From the IMG/VR virus record IMGVR_UViG_3300042328_001042, positions 1-50,332 of that record: DNA of 50,332 nucleotides. One strand, 5' to 3'. The stretch is from a virus. How positions within the stretch are numbered: the first letter of the stretch is position 1; each line of letters opens with the position of its first letter. Made by a program: the position numbers and the translations under genes. A model generated the notes under the pieces. It made no database searches and had not been told where the DNA came from. It saw nothing but the letters and a program-made list of their open reading frames with translations. Of the stretch, positions 25,014 through 33,690 are shown in pieces.

Positions 25014-25451
25014 ATGAATGAATTAGCAGCAGCATTGAAGATCGTACAAGCAAATACTTTCTTTATGTATTTTAAATCTCACAGTTACCACCATAATGTG
25101 GAAGGTCCAAATTTCAATGACTATCACGGTTATTTTGGTGGATTATACGAGGAATTATGGGGTGCAGTAGATCCTATTGCCGAACATATTAGAGCAATTG
25201 ATCAATATGCACCGATTAGCATCGAAGATATGCATAGCGCTAAAACAGTAAAAGAAGATACTTCAAGAGTAGCGTTACCGAAGCAGATGTTTTTAAACTT
25301 GATCGATGCTAATAACGAAGTCATAGATTCATTGAACAAATCATATGATTTAGCGAACTATGCTAAACAAAATGGTCTTACTAACTTTATCCAAGATCGT
25401 TTAGATATCCATGCTAAACATGGGTGGCAGTTACGCTCGTTGTCAAAGTAA
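25014..25451 (+). CDS. Dps/ferritin-like protein
   Basis: 145 residues, four-helix-bundle pattern. YFKSHSYHHNVEGPNFNDYHGYFGGLYEELWGAVDPIAEHIRAI matches the Dps core: a histidine in the first helix and D/E-x-x-x-E in the second form the inter-subunit iron site. Dps proteins bind DNA and detoxify iron and peroxide. Located in the late block between two targeting-tagged proteins, so it is expressed late; it lacks the tag itself. Start three bases after the previous stop. Confidence 0.75.
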   Translation: MNELAAALKIVQANTFFMYFKSHSYHHNVEGPNFNDYHGYFGGLYEELWGAVDPIAEHIRAIDQYAPISIEDMHSAKTVKEDTSRVALPKQMFLNLIDANNEVIDSLNKSYDLANYAKQNGLTNFIQDRLDIHAKHGWQLRSLSK

Positions 25452-25452
25452 C

Positions 25453-25626
25453 ATGAAAACCTATAAAGAATTAATGGAAGATTTAGCAACTTCCGATATA
25501 AGAGTTAAAAAATGGGTTGACGGTAATGGCGTCACCAGAACTAAAAAGATTAGAGCACATAGAGTGGTTTTTAAGAATAGTAAATCTAACGCTGAACCAG
25601 CGCAAGATGACGCGCCGCCAAAATAG
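25453..25626 (+). CDS. small basic protein with capsid-targeting-like N-terminus
   Basis: 57 residues from the ATG after the Dps-like gene stop; the longer frame starts inside that gene. MKTYKELMEDL is nearly the T4 internal-protein tag. The remainder is basic (KKWVDGNGVTRTKKIRAHRV), fitting a DNA-associated internal head peptide. Inference from tag and charge. Confidence 0.6.
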   Translation: MKTYKELMEDLATSDIRVKKWVDGNGVTRTKKIRAHRVVFKNSKSNAEPAQDDAPPK

Positions 25627-25634
25627 GAAATCGA

Positions 25635-26393
25635 ATGAAAAGTTTTAAAGAATTGATGTATGACGTTCAGGTAAACGAAAGTAAAGCAAGAGAAATGTCT
25701 AAAGACGTTGCTGGATCTTACGCATCCGCTGCAAGATTACATCCCAATAACAAGTCTGGGTTTAATTCTAAAATGACTGGACCATCGGATGTTGAACATT
25801 CAGAAAAACGTAAATTGTTGGGTATCAGAACCAAACGCAATTGGAAACGCGAAGAACCGAATGGTAAAGAATCGTTATCGGAATCATTATCTCATGATTA
25901 TTTGCTACAATCATTGGCAGATAAAGATATTAATGCGCACATTAAAGATGGTAAAGTGGTTGTTCATCCAGACGACGCCGCTGAAGCGCGTAAACATCTA
26001 AAAAAGATTGGCCACGACCATTTAAGAGTAACGACAAAAGATGTTCATCAAGTTGCCGAAGAAGTTGAAGAATTAGATGAATCTATAGAAAATATGTCTG
26101 ACGCTAAAGTCAAATATTATGCTACTAAAAAATTCCCGCGCGGTAGATATTCGTCTAAAGAAATAAAGGCAGAACATGATCGACGCATGAGAACTGTCCC
26201 AAACTACCGCGCCGTTCAACCATCATTAAATGAAGAAGTCGAATTGGACGAAATTCTAGATCCTTCAATGGGCGCTGGCGAATACGTAAAAGATTTCCAA
26301 AAATCAGCCGCGCCGCAATTTAAAGGCAAATCACAAGAAAAACGCAGAATTATGGGTATTGCTGCGTATATGGCAGCAAAAAAGAATAAATAA
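25635..26393 (+). CDS. internal/core-like virion protein with capsid-targeting-like N-terminus
   Basis: 252 residues, strongly charged. It starts MKSFKELMYDVQVNE (VNE is a near-match to the protease rule) and contains LSE, LNE and LDE sites further in. Residues about 95-135 resemble a small alpha/beta domain (LADKDINAHIKDGKVVVHPDD...). The C-terminal block with DPSMGAGEYVKDF and KGKSQEKRRIM recurs, as I recall, in marine T4-like virion proteins. Confidence 0.65.
   Translation: MKSFKELMYDVQVNESKAREMSKDVAGSYASAARLHPNNKSGFNSKMTGPSDVEHSEKRKLLGIRTKRNWKREEPNGKESLSESLSHDYLLQSLADKDINAHIKDGKVVVHPDDAAEARKHLKKIGHDHLRVTTKDVHQVAEEVEELDESIENMSDAKVKYYATKKFPRGRYSSKEIKAEHDRRMRTVPNYRAVQPSLNEEVELDEILDPSMGAGEYVKDFQKSAAPQFKGKSQEKRRIMGIAAYMAAKKNK
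26385..26392 (+). promoter_or_regulatory. possible late promoter (AATAAATA)
   Basis: A one-mismatch late box overlapping the end of the previous gene and 30 bases before the ATG at 26422. Weak on its own. Confidence 0.35.
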
Positions 26394-26421
26394 ACAATAA
26401 TCTATTTAAAGAGGTATAAAC

Positions 26422-27222
26422 ATGCTTTGGGGCGTAAGAGATTCATTCGCTATTGTTGGTACAGTAGCAGTTACTAATGGTTCACCTGCCGTTGTTGGCA
26501 CGGGCACACATTTTACAACGGTGTTAGAAGAAGGCAAAACAATTGTTATTGCATCCGTCAAATACAAAATTTTAAAAATTACTGATGATACTCATCTAAC
26601 ATTGGTAATTGATTATGCGGGCGTTGATGCATCAGGTTTAACTATTACTGGCACTGATATTCCTAAATACATCATGCAACAAGATTTGCACAAAGTCTAT
26701 TTTGTTGATCGTACCGAATCGCAACAACCAGAAAATACAGCCAAAGGGTTAAATGAACCAGGTTGGTGGTTCTATACTTCTCATGTTGATGCACAAGGTC
26801 AAACAAGACATAAAGCAGAACATTTAGTTGCAATGGACATTACTGCTGCAGTTTCTAGCGATGCTGCTGATGATGCAGTTGTTGTTGATGGTACATTAAC
26901 CATTAATACTCAACCAGTCAATAAAACGACAACTGCTGGTACAGCAGAAGCATCATTGTTTACTGTAGCGGCTACATTGGTTGGCGGTGCTGGTATCATC
27001 AATTATCAATGGCAACAAGCGCCTTCTACTGGATCGCCTTGGACTGATTTGAGCGATGCTGGCGGTGTATGGACTAATGTAACTACTGCTACTCTAGGCG
27101 TTAATGCTGGTATGACCGACACTTCATCATCATTCAACGGTACTAAATTCCGTTGCGTCATTACTTCTGATGGTGTTACAAGTAAAACAACAACTACCAG
27201 AACTTTAACCGTTAATCCATAA
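26422..27222 (+). CDS. virion structural protein with Ig-like C-terminal domain
   Basis: 266 residues. The N-terminal half carries a beta-rich region (GTVAVTNGSPAVVGTGTHFTT) common in phage head or tail proteins. Residues about 160-266 form an immunoglobulin-like domain: ATLVGGAGIINYQWQQAPSTG, then KFRCVITSDG with the usual Trp and Cys positions. Such domains sit on head or tail surfaces (as in T4 Hoc) and bind carbohydrates. Followed by a terminator. Confidence 0.75.
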   Translation: MLWGVRDSFAIVGTVAVTNGSPAVVGTGTHFTTVLEEGKTIVIASVKYKILKITDDTHLTLVIDYAGVDASGLTITGTDIPKYIMQQDLHKVYFVDRTESQQPENTAKGLNEPGWWFYTSHVDAQGQTRHKAEHLVAMDITAAVSSDAADDAVVVDGTLTINTQPVNKTTTAGTAEASLFTVAATLVGGAGIINYQWQQAPSTGSPWTDLSDAGGVWTNVTTATLGVNAGMTDTSSSFNGTKFRCVITSDGVTSKTTTTRTLTVNP

Positions 27223-27230
27223 GAATATGA

Positions 27231-27256
27231 GGGCGGACTAATCATCCACCCTTTTC
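27231..27256 (+). terminator. probable terminator
   Basis: GGGCGG (27231-27236) pairs with CCACCC (27246-27251), one internal mismatch, then TTTTC. Lies between two structural genes. Confidence 0.6.
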
Positions 27257-27259
27257 ATT

Positions 27260-27637
27260 ATGCTTGAAAAACTGACAAATGACAATTACATCATTTATGC
27301 GATGAAGCATTATGATAATCCACAATGTCATACATTATCTGAATTTGAAGAAGATTTAAATAAATTAGTTTATCTTCAACGTTCTTTATCAAAATACAAA
27401 GATACCAATGAAATAAATGAACGGTTAGTATTAAACCACATCATTATTTTATTTAATCTGTTTAATGAAGCAACAATAAATATATTATTCTATAAAATTA
27501 GACCAGAATACTGGAATATTATTATTACCTTTTTAATATTCTTGGAACGTATGCCAGAATCATTGCCTAATTATGGTATTATTACTTCAGATTATCAATT
27601 AGATCAATTTATTATTACAAAACTTAGGAATATTTAA
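27260..27637 (+). CDS. late-region protein, unknown
   Basis: 125 residues, helical, with many Ile/Leu and Asn residues; no transmembrane segment is clear, although TINILFYKIRPEYWNIIITFLIFLERM is quite hydrophobic. Overlaps the next ATG (TAATG). Its place in the late block suggests an assembly or structural role. Confidence 0.6.
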   Translation: MLEKLTNDNYIIYAMKHYDNPQCHTLSEFEEDLNKLVYLQRSLSKYKDTNEINERLVLNHIIILFNLFNEATINILFYKIRPEYWNIIITFLIFLERMPESLPNYGIITSDYQLDQFIITKLRNI

Positions 27638-28221
27638 TGAGTCGCGTAGCAGAAAATCTCATAGCGTATAAAATATTATCTATGATAGTGCAACCATTTA
27701 CTGAATCAGATGCGTATAAATTGGGTATCATTGACGCCGAAGGTAAAAATTTGATTCCTGCGACTGATTTGAAATCTGATAAAGAAAAAGATGCCTATTC
27801 GTACCTGACTAGACTTGTATTCAATATGAAAAAAATATTGGGTAGAATTCCCGGTGGTGATGCAAGATTAAAAAATATGGTGGCTGCTCTATATTTGATC
27901 AGAGAACAATACAATTCAAGAACTGATATTGATACTATTACAGAAGAAGAATTTAGACGCATTGTTGATCTAAATATCATTCTTGCGGAAGAATCATTAC
28001 AAGTTAAATTATTCATGGAAGAAGGCGAAGGTGGTGGTGCAATTGCTGGACAAGGTCAAGTAACTCCAGCAACATCAGGACCCACTAATGTATCAAAGCC
28101 AGCAGATGGTTCGGAATCAAAAGTATCCACGGATATTCCGATGAAACGATTAAAGAAAGAAATTGCAAGAAGAGCGCCAATCAAATTGACTACGGTAGAT
28201 TTGAATCAAAGAGCATTATAA
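27637..28221 (+). CDS. probable virion structural protein
   Basis: 194 residues. Helical N-terminal domain (SRVAENLIAYKILSMIVQPFTESDAYKLGIID), then a Gly/Ser/Thr linker (residues about 130-165) and a basic C-terminus. A similar SRV.NLIAYRIL opening is familiar to me from marine T4-like virion proteins, but I cannot name the function. The stop codon overlaps a late promoter box. Confidence 0.6.
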   Translation: MSRVAENLIAYKILSMIVQPFTESDAYKLGIIDAEGKNLIPATDLKSDKEKDAYSYLTRLVFNMKKILGRIPGGDARLKNMVAALYLIREQYNSRTDIDTITEEEFRRIVDLNIILAEESLQVKLFMEEGEGGGAIAGQGQVTPATSGPTNVSKPADGSESKVSTDIPMKRLKKEIARRAPIKLTTVDLNQRAL

Positions 28222-28224
28222 ATA
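28217..28224 (+). promoter_or_regulatory. T4-type late promoter
   Basis: Exact TATAAATA overlapping the previous stop codon, 36 bases before the ATG at 28261. Confidence 0.75.
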
Positions 28225-28260
28225 ACGTAACCAATTTATTAAACCATCGGAATCAGTACA

Positions 28261-28710
28261 ATGACAGACAACCACCCAACATCGAATTGTTCGGATATTA
28301 AAGTTTTACAGGTGGTTGTAGCAAAAATCGATGAAACGATAGAGAAAATCTCGGAATCCACTTATACGGTAAGTAAATTATTAGCGGTTCATAACGAACG
28401 CATCAACAACCTTGAAAAAGATAATGATGATACTAATAAAGAAATTAAGGATATAACAGATAAAATGGAAAATAACACCAGAGAAATTCTCAAAGAAATG
28501 AGTCATATGGAAGAACGCATCGAAGATAAAATTGAAGATGCGAAGGATAAAAGTTCTGATCAACATTCATTACTATCTGCCAAAGTTGATAAACTTGACG
28601 AACGTTTGAATGAATTGGAAAAATGGCGTTGGTACATTGCAGGTGGTATTGCTTTAACCGCTTTTGTATTAAGCAACAGAGACTCTGTGTTGGGTTTCTT
28701 AAATCACTAA
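28261..28710 (+). CDS. coiled-coil protein with C-terminal membrane anchor
   Basis: 149 residues. A long charged coiled coil (residues about 25-118) is followed by a single hydrophobic segment (WYIAGGIALTAFVLS) and a short tail. This tail-anchored layout is seen in phage lysis-related or virion-linked proteins; a holin or spanin-like role is possible but unsupported by any motif. Transcribed from its own late promoter. Confidence 0.6.
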   Translation: MTDNHPTSNCSDIKVLQVVVAKIDETIEKISESTYTVSKLLAVHNERINNLEKDNDDTNKEIKDITDKMENNTREILKEMSHMEERIEDKIEDAKDKSSDQHSLLSAKVDKLDERLNELEKWRWYIAGGIALTAFVLSNRDSVLGFLNH

Positions 28711-28751
28711 TTAATAATCAGTTAATAAGAGTTACATCAACCGCTAACACA

Positions 28752-28766
28752 GTTAGCATACCTTAG
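28752..28766 (+). promoter_or_regulatory. small inverted repeat upstream of the primase promoter
   Basis: GCTAAC and GTTAGC separated by three bases, about 40 bases before the -35 box of the primase promoter. It could be an operator or the end of the upstream transcript; no T run follows. The remaining intergenic bases (28711-28864) show nothing else apart from the promoter. Confidence 0.35.
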
Positions 28767-28805
28767 TTACAAAGGAAAGTAAAGACCTGACGCGAAAAAA
28801 ATAAC

Positions 28806-28833
28806 TTTACTTTTTGACCGAATGCGGTATACT
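28806..28833 (+). promoter_or_regulatory. early promoter of the primase-RNR operon
   Basis: TTTACT 28806-28811, 16-base spacer, TATACT 28828-28833. Confidence 0.9.
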
Positions 28834-28864
28834 TGATCCTAAGTTACTGTAGAAGGTTTTTATC

Positions 28865-29890
28865 ATGTTGTGGATTGATGTCAAATACGCGAACGTAATC
28901 GGTTCGCGTCTAAGAAATTTCAAAAAAAAGTCAGAGTACTTGTGGAACTGTTCGTGTCCCGTGTGCGGCGATTCCAGTAAAAACAAAAACAAAGCGAGAC
29001 TCTACATCTACAGACAAACCCACGGTTTGTTTGTCAAGTGTCACAAATGTCAATACAGTTCTACATTAGGTAATCTAATAAAACGCGTTGATGCCAACGT
29101 CTATTCAGATTACGTCCTAGAACGATATAAAACCGGCAACGAAAAGTATATTCCCCATACAGATATAACAGAAGTGATCCCGTCGCTTAAACCAGAATTA
29201 TTGGAAGATGAAGTTTTATCTAAATTAAAACGTATTGATAAACTACCAAGAACTCATTATGCGGTTCGGTATATTGAATCCAGAAAAATACCAGAAGAAT
29301 TATGGAATCTATTTTATTATACGCCTAAATTTTATAAGTACGTAAATCAAAATATAAAATATCAATTTACTGATTCTTTACTGGCAATAGACCATCCTAG
29401 ATTAGTAATACCGTTTTTTAATAATGCCGGTAAATGTTTTGCGTTACAAGGACGAGCATTTGGTAAAGAAATACCGAGATACATTACTATTAAAGTGGAT
29501 GAAACTGAAGATAAGATATTTGGTTTAGAGCGGTTAGATTATTCTAAACAGGTTTTAATTACAGAAGGACCAATTGATTCTTTATTTTTACCCAATGCTA
29601 TTGCCGTATCGGGTTCTAATTTTGATATGTATACATTAAGAACAATAATGACCAATGCCATCATCGTTCCTGATAATGAAAGAAGGCATAAAGATGTTGT
29701 TAGGATTTTACAAAAAAATATTGAGTTAGGTTATAAAGTTGTTCTGTGGCCAGATACTTATGAAGAAAAAGATATAAATGAAATGATTTTAAATGGTAAA
29801 ACTAAAGAAGAGATTTTAGACGTTATAAGTAAGAATACATTCAGCGGGATTGAAGCAAAATTGAGATTATCAACTTGGAAAAAAATATGA
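28865..29890 (+). CDS. 61: DNA primase, T4 gp61 type
   Basis: 341 residues. The N-terminal zinc ribbon is CPVCGDSSKNKNKARLYIY...CHKC near residues 38-60. TOPRIM residues appear as VLITEGPIDSLFLPN near 225-240 and VPDNERRHKD near 263-272. It makes RNA primers for lagging-strand synthesis together with the gp41 helicase. First gene of the operon; ATGA overlap with thyX. Confidence 0.9.
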   Translation: MLWIDVKYANVIGSRLRNFKKKSEYLWNCSCPVCGDSSKNKNKARLYIYRQTHGLFVKCHKCQYSSTLGNLIKRVDANVYSDYVLERYKTGNEKYIPHTDITEVIPSLKPELLEDEVLSKLKRIDKLPRTHYAVRYIESRKIPEELWNLFYYTPKFYKYVNQNIKYQFTDSLLAIDHPRLVIPFFNNAGKCFALQGRAFGKEIPRYITIKVDETEDKIFGLERLDYSKQVLITEGPIDSLFLPNAIAVSGSNFDMYTLRTIMTNAIIVPDNERRHKDVVRILQKNIELGYKVVLWPDTYEEKDINEMILNGKTKEEILDVISKNTFSGIEAKLRLSTWKKI

Positions 29891-30570
29891 AAGCGAAATT
29901 GATTAGTTATACGCAACCAGCAGAAGATTTAATTGACGGCGGTATTGATTCGCCGGAAGAATTGATTGCCTTTTGTGCAAGGGTGTCGAACCCAGCAAAT
30001 CAGTATAATACTGAAACATCTACGAAGTTAGTCAAGTATTTAATTAAGCATAAACATTGGTCGCCGTTAGATATGGTTGATATTACCATTGAAATTGAAC
30101 CAACCAGAGACATTGGGCGACAAATGCTTAGACACCAATCGTTTAAATGGCAAGAATTTAGTCAGCGTTATTCATCTATTGAAGACCTTAACGATATGTT
30201 TGAAATCTCAGAATGTCGATTACAAGATGATAAGAATCGCCAGAACTCTATTGTATTAGATGTTTCTAATCCAGAACATCGCGAGTTATCCAGACTCTGG
30301 TTAGAAAAACAGCAAGAAGTTATTAGATTGACTAGAGAAACATATCTCTGGGCATTGAACAACGGCGTCGCCAAAGAAGTAGCAAGAAAAGTGTTACCAG
30401 AAGGACTAACTAAAACCAGAATGTACATGAAAGGTTCTGTTCGTTCTTGGATTCATTATTTAGAAGTTAGACTAGATGAATCGACCCAGAAAGAACACCG
30501 CGATATTGCTTTAATCTTATCTGAGATTATTGCAACTATTTTTCCAATTGAAGATTATACAAAGGCATAA
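29887..30570 (+). CDS. thyX: flavin-dependent thymidylate synthase ThyX
   Basis: 227 residues from the ATG overlapping the primase stop. The ThyX signature R-H-x7-S is visible in RHQSFKWQEFSQRYS near residue 80, with HKHWSPLDMVD before it and SVRSWIHYLEVR near 182. It makes dTMP from dUMP using FAD, NADPH and methylene-tetrahydrofolate. Its presence next to RNR indicates ordinary dTTP synthesis rather than replacement by hydroxymethyl-dUMP at the nucleotide level. Confidence 0.93.
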   Translation: MKAKLISYTQPAEDLIDGGIDSPEELIAFCARVSNPANQYNTETSTKLVKYLIKHKHWSPLDMVDITIEIEPTRDIGRQMLRHQSFKWQEFSQRYSSIEDLNDMFEISECRLQDDKNRQNSIVLDVSNPEHRELSRLWLEKQQEVIRLTRETYLWALNNGVAKEVARKVLPEGLTKTRMYMKGSVRSWIHYLEVRLDESTQKEHRDIALILSEIIATIFPIEDYTKA

Positions 30571-30574
30571 AATA

Positions 30575-30715
30575 ATGACAAATATCCCAGAAGATTCAAT
30601 GTTACGCAGACATTATCTGACTGAATTAAAAAATAAGCCATCTGAAGATAATTCTAATTTTCATATCTATACAACTGCTGCATTTATGTTATTATTGGTG
30701 GTAATATTCCTATGA
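30575..30715 (+). CDS. small tail-anchored membrane protein
   Basis: 46 residues from the ATG after the thyX stop; a charged front half is followed by a C-terminal hydrophobic segment (TAAFMLLLVVIFL). ATGA-coupled to another tiny gene. Unknown. Confidence 0.5.
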   Translation: MTNIPEDSMLRRHYLTELKNKPSEDNSNFHIYTTAAFMLLLVVIFL

Positions 30716-30807
30716 TGCAAAAAGTTATAGATATAATAGAAGTATTAACCCCATTAGTATTATCTTTGCTATTTACCTATGGGTTATATGAATTATTAAA
30801 AGGTTGA
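30712..30807 (+). CDS. 31-residue membrane peptide
   Basis: Starts at tandem ATGs overlapping the previous stop and ends just before the nrdB ATG. Mostly hydrophobic (VLTPLVLSLLFTYGLYELL). Supported by coupling and position only. Confidence 0.4.
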   Translation: MMQKVIDIIEVLTPLVLSLLFTYGLYELLKG

Positions 30808-30809
30808 AT

Positions 30810-31802
30810 ATGAGTATTAGATTATTAGAACCAAAAACGACTTATACAATCGATTACCCAGAAGCAGTCGAATTTGCCAATAAACAAGCAGAAATATTTT
30901 GGCTACCGGATGAAATTCATGTTGAAAAAGATTTGCATGATTTAAAAACAAATTTCACTGAGGCAGAATATCATGGTGTCATTTCTACCTTAAAACTGTT
31001 CACTCTATATGAGCTACAAGTGGGAAATGAATATTGGCAGAACTATGTAGGTCAAGTATTCCAAAGACCGGATATTCAAAGAATGGCGACTACCTTTGGA
31101 TTCTTTGAAATTGGTGTGCATGGACCATTCTATAATAAAATCAACGAGATTCTTGGGCTGGATACTGACGAGTTCTATAATAGTTATCTTGATGATGAAG
31201 TATTAAAGAATCGAATGGCGTGGATTGGTAAACGTACTACTAAACGCGATACGGTATACAATATCCTAAAATCGGTGGGTATCTTCTCAATGATTGAGGG
31301 TGCTATTCTGTACAGTTCATTTGCGTTTTTGAAGCACTTCAATAACAATGGTAAAAATAAACTAACCACTATCAATTCGGGTATCAATTTCAGTATTAAC
31401 GATGAAACGATGCATTCTGAAGCAGGTGCTTGGTTGTTTAGAACTTTATTAAAAGAAGCGATTGATGATGGTCAATTATCGCAAGAAGAACAAGATAAAT
31501 TGAGAGAAGAACTGGAAGAAACTGCCAAGGTTATCCTAGAGCATGAAAGAATCATCATTGGTAAAATTTTTGATCGTGGTGCAATCAAAGGCATTTCTGA
31601 TACTCAATTGATTAATTTTGTGCAATCAAGATTGGACATTTGTTTAAAAAATCTTGGTTATAAAAGACTGTTTAGACCTAGTTATAATCCAATCGCCGAT
31701 TGGATATATAATGATATTGATTCTAGCACCCTACATGATTTTTTTGCAAGTACAGGGAGTGATTATAATAGAAAATGGTCGGAAAATAAATTTACATGGT
31801 AA
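30810..31802 (+). CDS. nrdB: ribonucleotide reductase, small (beta) subunit NrdB
   Basis: 330 residues. Carries the diiron-tyrosyl radical fold of class I RNR: LFTLYELQVGNEYW near residues 66-79, FGFFEIGVHG near 96-105, GIFSMIEGAILYSSFAFLKHF near 150-170, and NDETMHSEAGAWLF near 196-209 with the E/H iron ligands. Shorter than T4 NrdB and typical in length for marine T4-like phages. Supplies the radical to NrdA at 31965. Confidence 0.92.
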   Translation: MSIRLLEPKTTYTIDYPEAVEFANKQAEIFWLPDEIHVEKDLHDLKTNFTEAEYHGVISTLKLFTLYELQVGNEYWQNYVGQVFQRPDIQRMATTFGFFEIGVHGPFYNKINEILGLDTDEFYNSYLDDEVLKNRMAWIGKRTTKRDTVYNILKSVGIFSMIEGAILYSSFAFLKHFNNNGKNKLTTINSGINFSINDETMHSEAGAWLFRTLLKEAIDDGQLSQEEQDKLREELEETAKVILEHERIIIGKIFDRGAIKGISDTQLINFVQSRLDICLKNLGYKRLFRPSYNPIADWIYNDIDSSTLHDFFASTGSDYNRKWSENKFTW

Positions 31803-31816
31803 TAATGGAGAATAAA

Positions 31817-31963
31817 ATGATTGATGGTGAAGAACAAATTAGATTTTTAAGATTGAAATTAGCGGAAACAACCGATCCAACTGAAAAAGAATATATCATT
31901 AAACAATTGCAATTATTAGAAGCAGACGAATCTATTAAAGATCAAACATTATTGGTAGAGTGA
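31817..31963 (+). CDS. small acidic protein between nrdB and nrdA
   Basis: 48 residues, helical and acidic, preceded by ATGGAG. It lies exactly between the two RNR subunit genes. Unrecognised; too short to be a glutaredoxin and without a CxxC pair. Confidence 0.55.
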   Translation: MIDGEEQIRFLRLKLAETTDPTEKEYIIKQLQLLEADESIKDQTLLVE

Positions 31964-31964
31964 T

Positions 31965-33671
31965 ATGGTAAAGGAACGAAGCATTTATGATGAATTAAGC
32001 GATGAACGCAAAGAACTTCAATCTCAAGGTAAACTGCCAAGCTGGGTGACTACTCTTGCTTGGCAAATGCTTAAAGAAAAATACCTATCAGAACAATATC
32101 CTGATTTAGAATCTGTTTATCGTAGAATCGCTAAACATGCTGCAAAATACGCGCCAGAACCAGAAGTGTGGGAAGATAAATTCTTTAATTTATTCTGGAA
32201 AGGGTGGTTGGCTGCATCAACCCCAGTGTTATCAAATATGGGAACTGGAGTTGGATGTCCTGTAAGTTGCAGCGGAGGTTACATAGAAGACAGCGTGTAT
32301 GGTTTCTACTCCACTCAATTAGAAACGGCAATTCTTTCTAAAAACGGATTTGGCACTTCCGGATATATGGGTGATATTCGACCAAGAGGAGCAGCGATTA
32401 ATGGCGTTAAAGGCGGAGCAAGTGGCGTATTACCTGTATTCAAAGATTTCGTACAATTATCACGGGATATTAACCAAGGTTCACAACGTCGCGGTGCTTG
32501 GGCAGGATATATTGAAATCGATCATCCAGATTTTTATGAGTTGGTAAATTTCATTAGCAAAAATCCCGACGACGCGAATATTGGTTGGAATATTACTGAT
32601 GCATTCATCGAAAGATTAGAATCTGGTGACCAAGAAGCAATCGAGCGGTATCAAAAAGCATTAAAGTTAAAAATGATTACTGGTAAAGGATATTTTTTAT
32701 TCATTGATAAAGTGAATAGAATGAATCCTGAAGTGTATAAAAATAAAAACATTGACGTGAAGGCGAGTAATCTTTGCACGGAAATAGTTTTGCACTCTAG
32801 CGATGATTATTCATTCTCTTGCGTTCTATCATCAATGAATGCTACATTGTATGATGAATGGAAAGATACCGATGCTGTATTTGATGCTACCGTGTTCTTG
32901 GATTGCGTCAATCAGGATATGATTGAGATTGGCAAGAAAACGCCTGGTATGGAGAAGGTAGTTAAATTTGCCGAAGAGAGCAGAGCGTTGGGATTGGGTT
33001 TACTTGGATTCCACACTTATCTACAAGATAACTCGATTCCGTTTGAATCAATGGAAGCATACTTCAGAAACATTGAAATCTTCCAACATTTAAATAATGA
33101 ATCGTTGAGAGCATCGAAATGGATGGGTATGAATTGGGGTGAACCTGATTGGTGTTTTGGATACGGTATTAGAAACACACATAGACTTGCGGTTGCGCCG
33201 AACCTATCATCAGCATTAATTTGCGGTTCTGTTTCGCAAGGTATTGAACCGATTTACAAGAATGCTTATATACAAAATACCGCCGCAGGTAAAATGGAAC
33301 GCGTTAATCCTTCATTATTAAAAATAATGAAAGAACGTGATGTTTATTCACCTACTATTGTTAAAGACATTATTAAAAATAACGGTTCTGTGCAACACGT
33401 TGACTGGTTATCTGGCCATGAGAAAGATGTATTTAAAACTGCATTTGAAATCAATCAGCATCAGATTATTCGGTTAGCATCGGCAAGACAACGATATATA
33501 GATCAAGCACAAAGTATCAATCTGTTCTTTTCTGCCGGTGAATCCGAGGAGTATATTTCAGAGGTGCACAAATCAGCATTTTTAGATCCATACATTAAAT
33601 CTTTATATTACATCAGAAGTGAATCTGGCGTAAATGCAAATAAAGAAGCATGCGTTGCGTGTCACGGTTAA
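31965..33671 (+). CDS. nrdA: ribonucleotide reductase, large (alpha) subunit NrdA
   Basis: 568 residues. No N-terminal ATP cone, so overall activity regulation by ATP/dATP is probably absent. The catalytic cysteine region is VSCSGGYIEDSVYGFY near 98, the active site NLCTEI (N-x-C-x-E) near 270, and the C-terminal redox pair is CVACHG. Reduces ribonucleoside diphosphates with NrdB. T4 NrdA has about 750 residues; the shorter form is usual in marine T4-like phages. Confidence 0.92.
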   Translation: MVKERSIYDELSDERKELQSQGKLPSWVTTLAWQMLKEKYLSEQYPDLESVYRRIAKHAAKYAPEPEVWEDKFFNLFWKGWLAASTPVLSNMGTGVGCPVSCSGGYIEDSVYGFYSTQLETAILSKNGFGTSGYMGDIRPRGAAINGVKGGASGVLPVFKDFVQLSRDINQGSQRRGAWAGYIEIDHPDFYELVNFISKNPDDANIGWNITDAFIERLESGDQEAIERYQKALKLKMITGKGYFLFIDKVNRMNPEVYKNKNIDVKASNLCTEIVLHSSDDYSFSCVLSSMNATLYDEWKDTDAVFDATVFLDCVNQDMIEIGKKTPGMEKVVKFAEESRALGLGLLGFHTYLQDNSIPFESMEAYFRNIEIFQHLNNESLRASKWMGMNWGEPDWCFGYGIRNTHRLAVAPNLSSALICGSVSQGIEPIYKNAYIQNTAAGKMERVNPSLLKIMKERDVYSPTIVKDIIKNNGSVQHVDWLSGHEKDVFKTAFEINQHQIIRLASARQRYIDQAQSINLFFSAGESEEYISEVHKSAFLDPYIKSLYYIRSESGVNANKEACVACHG

Positions 33672-33690
33672 ATTTTAAATAGGAAAACAA

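Noticed and set aside
28217-28260. Terminator after the structural gene ending at 28221
   Set aside because: No hairpin with a T run is present; the only signal is the late promoter box.
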